DNA of 37,917 bases from Thiocystis violascens (GCA_020721065.1 DYNM01000008.1:67528-105444), one strand, 5' to 3'; positions 9,212 to 18,534 are shown, counted from the first letter of the stretch. The notes: a model not told the origin generated them from the letters alone. Numbers and translations: made by a program.

Positions 9212-10507
9212 TTAAGACAACATTGCAACTTCACGCGCAATGGCGCGATAACCAATATCACGGCGGCAAAATGCGCCTTCCCAATGAATATGATCTAACG
9301 CTTGATAAGCGCGTCGTTGCGCATCCGCTACAGTTGTTCCCAGCGCCGTCACGCACAGCACCCGCCCGCCATTCGTCACCAGCGCCCCGTCCACCACCCG
9401 GGTGCCAGCGTGAAAAATCATCGCCTCCGACGGCGGCACCGCTTCAACGCCAGTAATCAGTTGCTCCACCGCGTGTTGATCGGGATAACCGCCCGCCGCC
9501 AATACCACGCCCAGCGCCGGACGCGGATCCCATTCAACCGTCATTTGATCGAGCGTGCCAGCCAGTGCCGCTAAACATAATTCAACCAAATCAGAGCGTA
9601 AGCGCAGCAATAGCGGCTGGGTTTCGGGATCACCGAGACGGCAATTGAATTCCAAAACCTTCGGCGTTCCGTCCGCCGCAATCATTAAACCGGCATATAA
9701 AAAGCCGCGATAATGAATTCCCGCCGCTATTAAACCCGCCACCGTTGGCTCCATTACTTCGCGCAAAATACGCGCTTGAATTGCGGGCGTTACAATCGGC
9801 GCAGGTGAATACGCGCCCATGCCGCCAGTATTCGGGCCGAGATCGCCATCGTCTCGCGCCTTGTGATCCTGCGAAGTCGCCAACGGCACAATCTGTTCAC
9901 CGTCGATCATGGCGATAAAACTCGCCTCCTCGCCGGCCAAAAACTCCTCAATCACCACCCGCGCTCCCGCCGTGCCAAAGCGCCCGACAGTCAACATCTC
10001 GCGCACCGCCGCCGCTGCGTCCGCCAAATTGTCCGCCACAATCACGCCCTTACCGGCAGCCAAGCCGTCAGCTTTAATCACAATCGGCGCACCCACTTGT
10101 TGCAAATACGCCAACGCTGGCTCCACTTCGGTAAACACGCCGTAAGCGGCAGTCGGAATGTGATGCTGCGCTAAAAACTGTTTGGCAAAGGCTTTGGAGC
10201 CTTCCAACTGCGCGGCCGCTTGACTGGGACCAAAACAGGGCAAACCAGCCGCCAGAAACGCATCGACGATACCCGCCACCAGCGGCAACTCCGGCCCGAT
10301 GATAGTTAAATCAATCGCTTGCTCGCGGGCAAATTGCAGCAGCGCCGGAATATCGGTAGCGGCAATTGCCACATTTTCAACGCCCGCTTCTCGCGCCGTG
10401 CCGCCATTGCCGGGCGCAACAAACACCCGCTCTGCCAACGGCGACTGCACCACTTTCCACGCCAGCGCGTGTTCACGTCCACCATTACCAACAATCAATA
10501 TATTCAT
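9212..10507 (-). CDS. purD: Phosphoribosylamine-glycine ligase (GAR synthetase)
   Basis: PurD joins phosphoribosylamine and glycine with ATP, the second step of purine synthesis. The 431-residue protein shows the family N-terminus MNILIVGNGGREHALAW, the IIGPELPLVAG motif, the ATP-grasp core (VIKADGLAAGKGV, GEEASFIA) and the signature GDPETQPLL. Its length is normal. The start overlaps the end of a Uma2 gene by 4 bp (ATGA). purH lies upstream in the same direction, so this is a purHD-type arrangement with two extra genes between. Confidence 0.97.
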   Translation of the reverse strand: MNILIVGNGGREHALAWKVVQSPLAERVFVAPGNGGTAREAGVENVAIAATDIPALLQFAREQAIDLTIIGPELPLVAGIVDAFLAAGLPCFGPSQAAAQLEGSKAFAKQFLAQHHIPTAAYGVFTEVEPALAYLQQVGAPIVIKADGLAAGKGVIVADNLADAAAAVREMLTVGRFGTAGARVVIEEFLAGEEASFIAMIDGEQIVPLATSQDHKARDDGDLGPNTGGMGAYSPAPIVTPAIQARILREVMEPTVAGLIAAGIHYRGFLYAGLMIAADGTPKVLEFNCRLGDPETQPLLLRLRSDLVELCLAALAGTLDQMTVEWDPRPALGVVLAAGGYPDQHAVEQLITGVEAVPPSEAMIFHAGTRVVDGALVTNGGRVLCVTALGTTVADAQRRAYQALDHIHWEGAFCRRDIGYRAIAREVAMLS

Positions 10508-11100
10508 AATTCATCGTATTCGTTATGAGAAAGCGCGACATTGAGATAACTGTCCGCCAAGATTAAACCACAATTCAATACTGCAAATTCAAGCTGCGCA
10601 TCCATTCCGTGCGCTTCGGTCAATTGCCATTGCGTTTTGACAGTGGTACGAGAAAATAACTCAGCGTGGGGGCGATCCTGCGCCAATAACAGATAATAAT
10701 GCAATTCAGGAATGCGGCGATAATGTTCAAATTTCAAGCCACGATCATAGGCTTCGGTGGTTTTTGAGAGCACCTCAACAATCAACGTTGGCGCTTCGAC
10801 ATACCGTGTTGTTCTGCGCCCGGTTTCACATAAAATCATTAAATCGGGATAACAAAATTTGTCTAACTCAGCGATATGCAATTTGAGATCAGAACCATAG
10901 ACACGGCATGGTTGTTGCCACAGCGCGTTAATAAAAGCACCCAGCGTATTAGCAGCAATCAGCGCGTGACTTTCACTGCCACCCGCCATTGCAAATACTT
11001 CGCCTGCAAGATACTCATAGCGTTGCGCCTCAGCGTCTTCCAAATGAAAATACGCAGCGTGTGTTAATGGCACAGAATGGTGAACTGCATGTGCGGTCAT
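10504..11100 (-). CDS. Uma2 family (DUF820) putative restriction endonuclease
   Basis: 198 residues from the ATG at 11100; an in-frame TTG at 11118 would add six. The PD-(D/E)XK-like core is visible as CYPDLMILCE followed by LIVEVLSKTT, then YDRGLKFEHYRRIPELHYYLLL, the standard Uma2 pattern. Uma2 proteins occur in many copies in cyanobacteria and some sulfur-oxidising gammaproteobacteria, usually as stand-alone genes of unclear role. Here it sits inside a purine operon, 18 bp after the lpxA-like gene and overlapping purD by 4 bp. The second Uma2 at 15020 is only distantly similar. Confidence 0.9.
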   Translation of the reverse strand: MTAHAVHHSVPLTHAAYFHLEDAEAQRYEYLAGEVFAMAGGSESHALIAANTLGAFINALWQQPCRVYGSDLKLHIAELDKFCYPDLMILCETGRRTTRYVEAPTLIVEVLSKTTEAYDRGLKFEHYRRIPELHYYLLLAQDRPHAELFSRTTVKTQWQLTEAHGMDAQLEFAVLNCGLILADSYLNVALSHNEYDEL

Positions 11101-11118
11101 TGCAATACGATTTCTCAA

Positions 11119-11895
11119 TTAACCAAACGAAATTAAACCGCGCCGACTGGATTGAATAAACTGCACAATATGCGCTGTTTCCGGGCTAGGAAACTCTTGT
11201 TCAGCCCGAATTAACGCCTGCGCTAATCGTAATCCCGAACGCAAAATTAACCGATACACGGCTTTAATCCGTTGGCGCTGCTCGGCAGTAAACCCATTGC
11301 GGCGTAAACCAACCACATTTAATCCCAATAGTTTAGCGCGATGTCCATCCGCTAATACAAACGGCGGCACATCTTGCGCCACGCCCGTCACTCCCGCCAC
11401 CATCGCATACGCGCCAATCCGACAGAATTGATGCACTGCCACTTGACCAGATAAAAATACGCGATCTTCAATCGTGACATGCCCCGCGAGTGTGGCACTA
11501 TTGGCAAAGATATTGTGATCGCCAATCACGCAATCATGTCCAGCATGAGCAAACGCCATCCAATAATTGTCGTTGCCAATTCGAGTGCCTTCCTCTGATT
11601 TAATACCACAACTGATATTAACGCCTTCTTTGAAATGATTGCGGTCGCCAATCGTTAATGGTTTAGCGCGGTCGGGAGTGAATGTGAAATCCTGCGGTTC
11701 GGCACCAAGCGTCGCTCCGTGACACACGCGGTTATTCATGCCCATGCGTGTATTGCCATAAATACGCGCACAGCTATCAATAATGCAGCCAGCACCAATG
11801 ACGGCTCCTGCTTCAATAATTGAATACGCACCCACTTGCACCGTGTCGTGCAATTGAGCGCCAGCTTCAATAATCGCAGTGGGATGAATCCGCAT
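11119..11895 (-). CDS. LpxA-like UDP-sugar O-acyltransferase
   Basis: 258 residues from the ATG at 11895; the in-frame TTG at 11901 adds two. The N-terminal half is a left-handed beta-helix of hexapeptide repeats and the C-terminal part is helical, as in LpxA, which 3-O-acylates UDP-GlcNAc in lipid A synthesis. The catalytic His region (AHAGHDC), the conserved LAGHV and HQFC, and GVAQDVPPF are present. Compared with E. coli LpxA from memory, some substrate-contacting positions differ: the Lys in DLKY (Lys76) is not conserved, and Glu200 aligns with Val in the [11 protein letters not shown] segment. Genuine lpxA normally lies in lpxD-fabZ-lpxA-lpxB; here it is alone between purH and Uma2. It is either a relocated lpxA or, more likely, a paralogue acting on a related sugar nucleotide. 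Confidence 0.85.
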   Translation of the reverse strand: MRIHPTAIIEAGAQLHDTVQVGAYSIIEAGAVIGAGCIIDSCARIYGNTRMGMNNRVCHGATLGAEPQDFTFTPDRAKPLTIGDRNHFKEGVNISCGIKSEEGTRIGNDNYWMAFAHAGHDCVIGDHNIFANSATLAGHVTIEDRVFLSGQVAVHQFCRIGAYAMVAGVTGVAQDVPPFVLADGHRAKLLGLNVVGLRRNGFTAEQRQRIKAVYRLILRSGLRLAQALIRAEQEFPSPETAHIVQFIQSSRRGLISFG

Positions 11896-11961
11896 ATTCA
11901 ACTTTAACTCTTTCCAATCTGGACTAAGAAAATCATTTTTCGTAAAAAATGGTTGGGGGAT

Positions 11962-13527
11962 TTAATGACGGAAATGACGCATTTCAGTAAAGATCATTGC
12001 CATGCCGTGTTCATTCGCAGCGGCAATGACTTCGGCATCGCGCATGGAGCCGCCCGGTTGAATCACGGCAGTAATTCCTGCTTCTGCGGCTTGATCAATG
12101 CCATCGCGGAATGGAAAAAACGCATCGGATGCCATGACGGCACCTGCAACAATTAACCCAGCGTGTTCAGCTTTAATCCGCGCAATTCGCGCCGAATTAA
12201 CCCGGCTCATTTGCCCCGCGCCAACGCCAATGGTCATTTGTTCACGGCCATAAATAATGGCATTGGATTTTACAAATTTGGCCACGCGCCAGCTAAATAA
12301 TAAGTCAGCATATTCCTGTGCAGTGGGAGCGCGTTCGGTGACTGTTTTGACCTGTTCGGTGAGACACAAATCCGCATCCTGCACCAGCAGACCACCGTTG
12401 ACTCGTTTGAAATCAAGACGATACGCGGGTTCTGCGTTCCAACTGCCGCATTCGAGCAGCCGCACGTTCTGTTTTGCAGCGACGACGGCACGCGCAGCGG
12501 CGCTGATGCGCGGGGCAATGATGACCTCAACAAATTGCCGTTCCACAATGGCTTGCGCGGTTTCTGCGTCGAGTTCGTCGTTAAACGCGATGATGCCGCC
12601 GAATGCCGATTCGGGATCGGTTTGATAGGCGCGGTTGTAGGCGTCGAGCAGGCTGGTGCTGACGGCGACGCCGCACGGATTGGCGTGTTTAACGATCACA
12701 CAGGCGGGCGCTCCGCTGAATTGTTTGACGCATTCGAGCGCAGCGTCGGTGTCGCCAATGTTGTTATAAGACAGTTCCTTACCTTGAATTTGGCGGGCGG
12801 TGCTGATGCCGACTTCGCTGTGATCGTGTTCGACATAAAACGCAGCATTTTGATGCGGATTTTCGCCATAACGCAGCGCCTGCTGGCGCTTGAATTGCAG
12901 GCTCAAGGTGCGCGGGAAGGCGCTGTTTTCACCCGCAGCAGCCGCCACGCGTGCGCCGAGATAGTTGGCAATTGCGCCGTCATAACGGGCGGTGTGTTCA
13001 AACACTTTAACGGCTAAATCAAAGCGCGTTGCGACACAAACGCCGCCGTTGCGCTCCAATTCGGACAAGACACGGGCGTAATCCGCTGCATCGACGACGA
13101 CGGTCACGCCGGCATGATTTTTGGCGGCAGCCCGCAGCATGGTTGGGCCGCCGATGTCGATATTTTCAATCGCCGTGACCAGATCGCAGTCGGGATTGGC
13201 GACGGTCTGCTCAAACGGGTACAAATTGACGACCACTAAATCAATCGGCGCAATCGCGTTATCCGCCATCACTGCCTCATCAATGCCGCGTCGTCCCAAA
13301 ATGCCGCCGTGAATGCGCGGATGGAGCGTTTTGACGCGCCCGTCCATCATTTCAGGAAAACCTGTGTAATCAGAGACTTCGATGACAGGAATGGCGTTTG
13401 CGGTGAGCAGTTTGGCAGTGCCGCCGGTGGAGAGAATTTCGACGTTGTGCGCAGCGAGAGCGCGAGCGAAATCGACGACTCCAGTTTTATCAGAAACGCT
13501 AATGAGGGCGCGATGAATAGCTTGCAT
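11962..13527 (-). CDS. purH: Bifunctional AICAR formyltransferase / IMP cyclohydrolase
   Basis: PurH carries out the last two steps of IMP synthesis. The N-terminal IMP cyclohydrolase (MGS-like) domain shows [33 protein letters not shown] and [10 protein letters not shown]. The C-terminal formyltransferase domain shows [39 protein letters not shown] and the terminal EMRHFRH. I prefer the ATG at 13527 (a weak GGA sits upstream and the family starts near ALISVSDK) over the ATG at 13548, which has no purine-rich site. The length is normal. It is followed by the lpxA-like gene. Confidence 0.97.
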   Translation of the reverse strand: MQAIHRALISVSDKTGVVDFARALAAHNVEILSTGGTAKLLTANAIPVIEVSDYTGFPEMMDGRVKTLHPRIHGGILGRRGIDEAVMADNAIAPIDLVVVNLYPFEQTVANPDCDLVTAIENIDIGGPTMLRAAAKNHAGVTVVVDAADYARVLSELERNGGVCVATRFDLAVKVFEHTARYDGAIANYLGARVAAAAGENSAFPRTLSLQFKRQQALRYGENPHQNAAFYVEHDHSEVGISTARQIQGKELSYNNIGDTDAALECVKQFSGAPACVIVKHANPCGVAVSTSLLDAYNRAYQTDPESAFGGIIAFNDELDAETAQAIVERQFVEVIIAPRISAAARAVVAAKQNVRLLECGSWNAEPAYRLDFKRVNGGLLVQDADLCLTEQVKTVTERAPTAQEYADLLFSWRVAKFVKSNAIIYGREQMTIGVGAGQMSRVNSARIARIKAEHAGLIVAGAVMASDAFFPFRDGIDQAAEAGITAVIQPGGSMRDAEVIAAANEHGMAMIFTEMRHFRH

Positions 13528-13592
13528 CAAATTGAGTCCGAACGTCATTAAAAGGTGAAAAGATGTTGAATGAATGGTGAAGAATAAAGCAA

Positions 13593-13949
13593 TTAAAAAG
13601 TGAGTACTTTATCGCTATCAATCACCCATTCTGCCAATGCGGGCATGGTGGAATGCTCGGCACCATTAAAATAAGGCTGGTTTTTATAAATGCCGCACCG
13701 CGCCATGCAAGTGCCGCACACCTTGACCGCCACGCCGAGGGCAATTAGGTCTTTGAGCATTTGCGCCAAATCTTGATCGTATCCATCTGGCGGACGACAG
13801 GCTTCGCGGGCCATATCCACCGCATCATTCATTAAAAAGAGTCGCACTTCCTGCCCGGCTGCAACCAATTTATCGGCTAAACGCAGCCCATTCCAAGTGA
13901 CATCGGTGTTGTCATACGGCTCACGATTAAAAATAATCAGTATTTTCAT
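13593..13949 (-). CDS. DsrE/DsrF-like (YchN-type) protein
   Basis: 118 residues of the DsrE-like fold: an N-terminal strand [12 protein letters not shown], then a helix and the segment [10 protein letters not shown], followed by a Cys cluster [10 protein letters not shown] near residue 80. Family members include sulfur-relay TusD/DsrE proteins and uncharacterised soluble relatives. The three closely spaced Cys suggest redox or persulfide chemistry, but no tus or dsr genes are nearby, so function is not assigned. It starts 5 bp after dusB ends, which implies co-transcription. The product could link tRNA modification with sulfur or redox status, but that is inference from position only. Confidence 0.85.
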   Translation of the reverse strand: MKILIIFNREPYDNTDVTWNGLRLADKLVAAGQEVRLFLMNDAVDMAREACRPPDGYDQDLAQMLKDLIALGVAVKVCGTCMARCGIYKNQPYFNGAEHSTMPALAEWVIDSDKVLTF

Positions 13950-13954
13950 AATTT

Positions 13955-14983
13955 TTAACTCTCGGTAGCGCCGAATTGTGCGAAAAAAGTTTGCACCAAC
14001 GCGATTTGTTGGGCTGGCGTCTGCGCCTGATTAACCGTTGCCCGAAATGCCGTCGCCTGAGGAAAGCTGCGGCAATACCACGCGAGATGTTTACGCGCAA
14101 TTTGCACGCCCATTGTTGCGCCATAAAATTGATATAATTCATCAAGATGAGTGCAGACAAGCGCGGCAATCCATGCAGGGTCGGGCGCTGGCGGGGCAAT
14201 GCCGGTGGTCAATTCTGCCGCGAGATCACGAAATAACCACGGCCGACCTCGCGCAGCGCGTCCAATCATAATCGCATCCGCCCCGGTTGCATCCACAATG
14301 CGCCGAACGTCCTCCGCCGTAGCGATGTCGCCGTTGGCAATTAAAGTGCCAGTGAACACCTCGCGGACGGCAGCCAGCGTGTCGTATTCGGCCGGAATGT
14401 TGTAATGACAAGCGCGAGTGCGCCCGTGTACGGTCAACGCGGCAATGCCAGAATCGTGCGCGATGTGCGCAATTACGGGCGCGTTGCGGGTTTCTGGTGA
14501 CCAGCCGGTGCGAATTTTCAACGTGACCGGCACCGGCACCGCTGCGACGACCGCCGCCAAAATCCGCCCAACCAATGGCTCATCGCGCAGCAACGCGGAA
14601 CCGGCAGCGACGCGGCACACTTTTTGTGCGGGGCAACCCATATTGATGTCAATAATCTGCGCACCCAAATCGACATTAAGCTGGGCAGCTTGCGCCAATT
14701 CAATTGGATCAGCGCCGACAATTTGTGCGGCAATGATGCCGGATTCACCGCTATAATCAAGACGACGCAATGATTTGCGACTGCCCCACAATGCCGTATT
14801 CGCTGCGACCATTTCCGCTACAGTATAACCGGCACCGAATTGACGACATAAAACACGAAAGGGGCGATCCGTAATTCCTGCCATTGGTGCGAGCACCAGA
14901 TTATTCGGAAATTGGTAATGACCAATGACAAAAGGGTGTAATGATGATTGGAGCTTTGGTTGTGTTGCAGAAGGCGTGATCAT
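13955..14983 (-). CDS. dusB: tRNA-dihydrouridine synthase DusB
   Basis: FMN enzyme that reduces uridine to dihydrouridine in tRNA. It matches DusB throughout: LAPMAGITDRPFR, the catalytic-Cys motif NMGCPAQKV, GSALL, TLKIRTGW, HGRTRAC, ANGDI and MIGRAARGRPW. The ATG at 14983 gives a family-length protein; upstream in-frame codons to 15154 run back through the Uma2 promoter and start and are not credible. In many gammaproteobacteria dusB is followed by fis; here a DsrE-like gene follows instead. It is divergent from the Uma2 gene at 15020, with a 36-bp gap. Confidence 0.95.
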   Translation of the reverse strand: MITPSATQPKLQSSLHPFVIGHYQFPNNLVLAPMAGITDRPFRVLCRQFGAGYTVAEMVAANTALWGSRKSLRRLDYSGESGIIAAQIVGADPIELAQAAQLNVDLGAQIIDINMGCPAQKVCRVAAGSALLRDEPLVGRILAAVVAAVPVPVTLKIRTGWSPETRNAPVIAHIAHDSGIAALTVHGRTRACHYNIPAEYDTLAAVREVFTGTLIANGDIATAEDVRRIVDATGADAIMIGRAARGRPWLFRDLAAELTTGIAPPAPDPAWIAALVCTHLDELYQFYGATMGVQIARKHLAWYCRSFPQATAFRATVNQAQTPAQQIALVQTFFAQFGATES

Positions 14984-15019
14984 AGAATAGTGTATCAATT
15001 TTAAGCGTGAGGTTAATTT

Positions 15020-15595
15020 ATGAATATGCCACAACTTGCCAGTATGACCGAGCGGTTTACTTATGGCGATTATTGCCAATGGCCTGATGATGAACGTTGG
15101 GAATTGATTGATGGACAAGCCTTTGCGATGTCCGCCCCCAGCCGTATTCATCAAGAATTCGTGGTGGAATTGACGCGCCAGATTGCCAATGCACTACAGA
15201 ATCATCCTTGCAGCGTTTATATTGCACCGTTTGATGTACGTTTGCCGAAGTGCGACGAAGCGGACGATCAAGTTGATACGGTGGTGCAACCTGATTTGGC
15301 AGTGATTTGTGATCGGAATAAACTGGATGATAAAGGTTGTCGCGGTGCGCCAGATTGGATTATTGAAATTCTCTCACCGAGTACGGCTGCGCACGATCAA
15401 ATCCGCAAACTGGCGTTATATGAACGGCACGGAGTGCGTGAATACTGGTTATTGCACCCGCTTGATCGCATTTTAATGATTTATTTGTTGGGTGAAGATG
15501 GTCGTTTTGGCAAGCCGGAAGTGCGCGAATTAACTGATCCCACTGCGGTGATGGTGGTAAATGGTTTGGAGATTCAGTGGCCTGAGATACAGTGA
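15020..15595 (+). CDS. Uma2 family (DUF820) putative restriction endonuclease
   Basis: 191 residues. The PD-(D/E)XK-like elements are VVQPDLAVICD and DWIIEILSPST, followed by KLALYERHGVREYWLLHP; the N-terminal ERWELIDGQAFAM is typical. GAGG precedes the ATG. It is more canonical than the Uma2 at 10504 and only loosely similar to it. It directly precedes a BrnT toxin pair. Whether it is a functional nuclease in defence or mobile DNA turnover cannot be told from sequence. Confidence 0.92.
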   Translation: MNMPQLASMTERFTYGDYCQWPDDERWELIDGQAFAMSAPSRIHQEFVVELTRQIANALQNHPCSVYIAPFDVRLPKCDEADDQVDTVVQPDLAVICDRNKLDDKGCRGAPDWIIEILSPSTAAHDQIRKLALYERHGVREYWLLHPLDRILMIYLLGEDGRFGKPEVRELTDPTAVMVVNGLEIQWPEIQ

Positions 15596-15615
15596 ATTGA
15601 TGATAAAGGTGATAT

Positions 15616-15888
15616 ATGAATTTTGAGTGGGACGATAAAAAAGCTGCGAAAAATCTAAAAAAACATGGTCTTTCATTTCAAGAAGCAGCTTCAGTTTTCG
15701 GAGACCCTTTGGCTATCACCTTTGATGATTTAGGTCATTCTGTTAGTGAGTACAGATTGTTAACCTTTGGACGCACCATAAATGGAAAAATGGTTGTTGT
15801 TTCTCATACTGAAAGGAAGCAGTCAGTGAGAATTATCAGCGCCCGCCTTATGGCACAACATGAGAAGAGTATTTATGAAGAAGGTTAA
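15616..15888 (+). CDS. brnT: BrnT family toxin
   Basis: 90 residues with the BrnT signature: MNFEWDDKKAAKNLKKHG, then F.EA..VF.DPLA, DLGHS.SE.R, VVSHTER and the terminal RIISARLMAQHEKSIYEEG. BrnT is a RelE-fold ribonuclease toxin that arrests translation. AAGG lies at good SD spacing. The final Tyr-Glu codons (tat gaa) contain the ATG of the partner gene. It resembles the second copy at 34705 over its full length. Confidence 0.93.
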   Translation: MNFEWDDKKAAKNLKKHGLSFQEAASVFGDPLAITFDDLGHSVSEYRLLTFGRTINGKMVVVSHTERKQSVRIISARLMAQHEKSIYEEG

Positions 15889-16099
15889 GGTTCAAAATGA
15901 TGGAATGAAATCGGAGTATAAAAGAGAAGATTTGGGTGTTGGTGTGCGTGGAAAGTACTATAGCGCATACTGTGAAGGGCACAATCTTGTGTTGCTTAAC
16001 CCAGAGGTAGCAAAAGCATTTCCATCTGATGAAGCAGTGAACGAAGCATTGTTGTCTTTAATAAGAATTGCGCAGGCATCAACTGGTTTGATAAGATAA
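15875..16099 (+). CDS. Probable BrnT-partner antitoxin
   Basis: 74 residues. It starts inside the last codons of brnT (14-bp overlap, preceded by GAGAAGAG), which fits toxin-first coupled translation. The core YKREDLGVGVRGKYYSA followed by LVLLNPEVAKAFPSDEAVNEAL has an arrangement like the second half of ribbon-helix-helix-type partners, but I do not see a typical BrnA sequence. The homologous gene at 34964 occupies the same place after the second brnT, which supports the antitoxin role. It could also initiate at the internal ATG 15905. Confidence 0.75.
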   Translation: MKKVKVQNDGMKSEYKREDLGVGVRGKYYSAYCEGHNLVLLNPEVAKAFPSDEAVNEALLSLIRIAQASTGLIR

Positions 16100-16254
16100 G
16101 CAAGGAAATAGTGATTGAAAGTTTGCACCCTATCTGTGGATAAAAACAAAATTATTTACAGTTTTGCGGATAGAATTTTATCAGATTTTTCTGATTGATA
16201 CATCTGACACCACTAACAAATAGTGATTTTTACTGACTAGCGTGGGAGCACTGA

Positions 16255-17292
16255 ATGGACATCGCCGAACTGCTCGCTTTTAGCGTCAAAAACAACGCTT
16301 CAGATTTACATCTTTCTGCTGGTTTACCGCCAATGATTCGCGTTGACGGCGACATGCGCCGCATTAACGTCCCGCCTTTGGAACATCGCGCCGTGCATTC
16401 ATTGGTGTATGACATCATGAATGACAAACAGCGCAAAGATTATGAAGAGTTTTTAGAAACAGACTTTTCATTTGAAATTCCGGGCGTGGCGCGGTTTCGT
16501 GTCAATGCGTTTAATCAAAAACGCGGCGCTGGTGCAGTATTTCGCTCTATTCCATCTAAAGTATTGTCATTAGAAGAATTAAAAGCTCCTGCCATCTTCA
16601 AAGACATCGTTAGCGTTCCGCGTGGTTTAGTGTTGGTGACTGGTCCGACGGGTTCGGGTAAATCAACTACCTTGGCTGCAATGGTTGATTACCTCAATGA
16701 GAATGATTATGCCCATATTCTTACTATTGAAGACCCGATTGAATTTGTACATATCAGTAAAAAGTGTTTAGTGAATCAACGTGAAGTTCACCGTGATACG
16801 CACGGATTTAGTGAAGCACTGCGTTCTGCATTACGTCAAGACCCCGATATTATTCTTGTTGGTGAAATGCGTGATTTAGAAACTATTCGATTGGCAATGA
16901 CTGCTGCGGAAACGGGACACCTTGTTTTTGGTACTTTGCATACGACTTCAGCAGCAAAAACGATTGACCGTATTATTGATGTATTTCCAGCGGCAGAAAA
17001 AGATATGGTACGCGCCATGTTGTCAGAATCATTGCGCTCTGTCATTGCACAAACGCTCTTAAAAAAGGTAGGTGGTGGGCGAGTGGCAGCGCATGAAATT
17101 ATGATTGGTACGCCGGCAATTCGGAATTTAATCCGCGAAGCCAAGGTCGCGCAGATGTATTCTGCAATCCAAACAGGTCAGGCGCATGGAATGCAAACCT
17201 TAGATCAAAATCTTAAAGAACTGGTACAAAAAGGCTTGATTAGTCGCAAAGATGCGCGGAGTAAAGCGCAGAATAAGGATGATTTCATGTAA
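16255..17292 (+). CDS. pilT: Type IV pilus retraction ATPase PilT
   Basis: Hexameric cytoplasmic ATPase that powers pilus retraction and twitching motility. It shows the N-terminal ASDLHL motif (15-20), Walker A GPTGSGKST (130-138), an Asp box TIEDPIEFVH, Walker B region DIILVGEMRD, a His box GHLVFGTLHT and the diagnostic AIRNLIRE. Its 345 residues match the family. GGGAG precedes the ATG. The stop shares a base with the pilU start (TAATG), so the two are translationally coupled. Confidence 0.97.
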   Translation: MDIAELLAFSVKNNASDLHLSAGLPPMIRVDGDMRRINVPPLEHRAVHSLVYDIMNDKQRKDYEEFLETDFSFEIPGVARFRVNAFNQKRGAGAVFRSIPSKVLSLEELKAPAIFKDIVSVPRGLVLVTGPTGSGKSTTLAAMVDYLNENDYAHILTIEDPIEFVHISKKCLVNQREVHRDTHGFSEALRSALRQDPDIILVGEMRDLETIRLAMTAAETGHLVFGTLHTTSAAKTIDRIIDVFPAAEKDMVRAMLSESLRSVIAQTLLKKVGGGRVAAHEIMIGTPAIRNLIREAKVAQMYSAIQTGQAHGMQTLDQNLKELVQKGLISRKDARSKAQNKDDFM

Positions 17293-18449
17293 TGGACTTA
17301 AAACGCGCCTTGGAACAGTTGCTAACCGCACTCGAGGATAAAAAAGGTTCAGACTTATTTATTACTGTTGGCTGGCCACCGAGTATAAAAATCAATGGCG
17401 CAATTTATCCAGCCGCTAAACAACCACTCACCGCTGAACAGGTGCGGGGAATGGTTTATGAAATCATGAATGAACGGCAACGAGCTGAATTTGAAGACAC
17501 CAAAGAGTGCCAATTTGCCATTGATCGTTCACCGCTGGGGCGGTTTCGCGTGAGTGCCTTTGTGCAACGTGATTCAGCAGGAATGATTTTGCGCCGGATT
17601 GAATCGCGGATTCCAACCTTAGAAGAATTGAAATTGCCTTCTGTGTTGCGTGATCTTGGTATGAGTAAACGTGGTTTAGTAATCTTTGTTGGTGCAACAG
17701 GTACTGGTAAATCAACGTCATTAGCCGCTCTTATTGGCTATCGTAATCGTAAAGGTAATGGACATATTATTACAATTGAAGACCCAATTGAATTTGTGCA
17801 TGAGCACGACGGTTGTATCATTACGCAACGTGAAGTTGGCGTAGATACTGAATCCTTTGAAGTAGCACTGCGCAATACGTTGCGCCAAGCGCCAGATGTC
17901 ATTCTTATTGGCGAAGTACGCACTCGAGCGACAATGGAATATGCAATTAACTTTGCTGAAACTGGTCACTTAGTATTGGCAACGTTACACGCAAATAATG
18001 CAAATCAAGCTTTGGATCGAGTGATTAACTTTTTTCCAGAAGAGTCGCGCAACCAAGTGTTGCTTGATTTATCACTTAACCTAAAAGCAATTGTTGCTCA
18101 ACAGTTAATTCCGCGCAAAAATGGTCAAGAACGTCGAGCTGTAATTGAAATTTTAATCAATACGCCACTGGCTGCTGATCTTATTCGCAAGGGTGAGATT
18201 AGTAAACTAAAAGAACTCATGAAAAGCTCTGGCGAACAGGGCATGATTACTTTTGATCAGGCGCTTTTTAATCTTTACGCAGAAGGTGAAATTAGCCATG
18301 ATGATGCAATTCGTTTTGCAGATTCCGCTAATGAAGTCCGTCTTGCAATAAAACTTCAAGGTGGTGAGGCGCAACGGATCGCTACCGGGCGTGCTATCGA
18401 CGCAATCACTTTGGTTCCAGAAGAAGATCGTAAAAAATCAGAGCGTTAG
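17292..18449 (+). CDS. pilU: PilT-dependent retraction ATPase PilU
   Basis: 385 residues; paralogue of PilT that assists retraction and needs PilT for function. Walker A is the variant GATGTGKST (134-142), followed by TIEDPIEFVHEHDGC, DVILIGEVRTRATME and GHLVLATLHANN; it lacks the AIRNLIRE box of PilT. A C-terminal extension of about 40 residues is typical of PilU. It overlaps pilT by one base. The tRNA-Phe promoter begins 45 bp after its stop. Confidence 0.95.
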   Translation: MDLKRALEQLLTALEDKKGSDLFITVGWPPSIKINGAIYPAAKQPLTAEQVRGMVYEIMNERQRAEFEDTKECQFAIDRSPLGRFRVSAFVQRDSAGMILRRIESRIPTLEELKLPSVLRDLGMSKRGLVIFVGATGTGKSTSLAALIGYRNRKGNGHIITIEDPIEFVHEHDGCIITQREVGVDTESFEVALRNTLRQAPDVILIGEVRTRATMEYAINFAETGHLVLATLHANNANQALDRVINFFPEESRNQVLLDLSLNLKAIVAQQLIPRKNGQERRAVIEILINTPLAADLIRKGEISKLKELMKSSGEQGMITFDQALFNLYAEGEISHDDAIRFADSANEVRLAIKLQGGEAQRIATGRAIDAITLVPEEDRKKSER

Positions 18450-18494
18450 CACCAGATGTGGTTGTTGCATCTGTCAGTGTGTATGAAAAGCAGC

Positions 18495-18523
18495 TTGACA
18501 GCTTGTGAATACATTGTTTTAAT
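18495..18523 (+). promoter_or_regulatory. Sigma-70 promoter of tRNA-Phe
   Basis: Consensus TTGACA (18495-18500), a 17-bp spacer and TTTAAT (18518-18523, one mismatch to TATAAT), followed by a GC-rich discriminator (gcgtccc), as in growth-rate-regulated stable RNA promoters. Confidence 0.75.
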
Positions 18524-18534
18524 GCGTCCCTCGC

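Noticed and set aside
14984..15154. Longer DusB start with 57 extra residues
   Set aside because: It would cover the divergent Uma2 start and promoter; the family aligns from close to the ATG at 14983.
16180..16195. Hairpin ATCAGA-TTTT-TCTGAT upstream of pilT as a terminator or operator
   Set aside because: A short 6-bp AT-rich stem without a T-run after it and with no second copy seen; not supported beyond chance.
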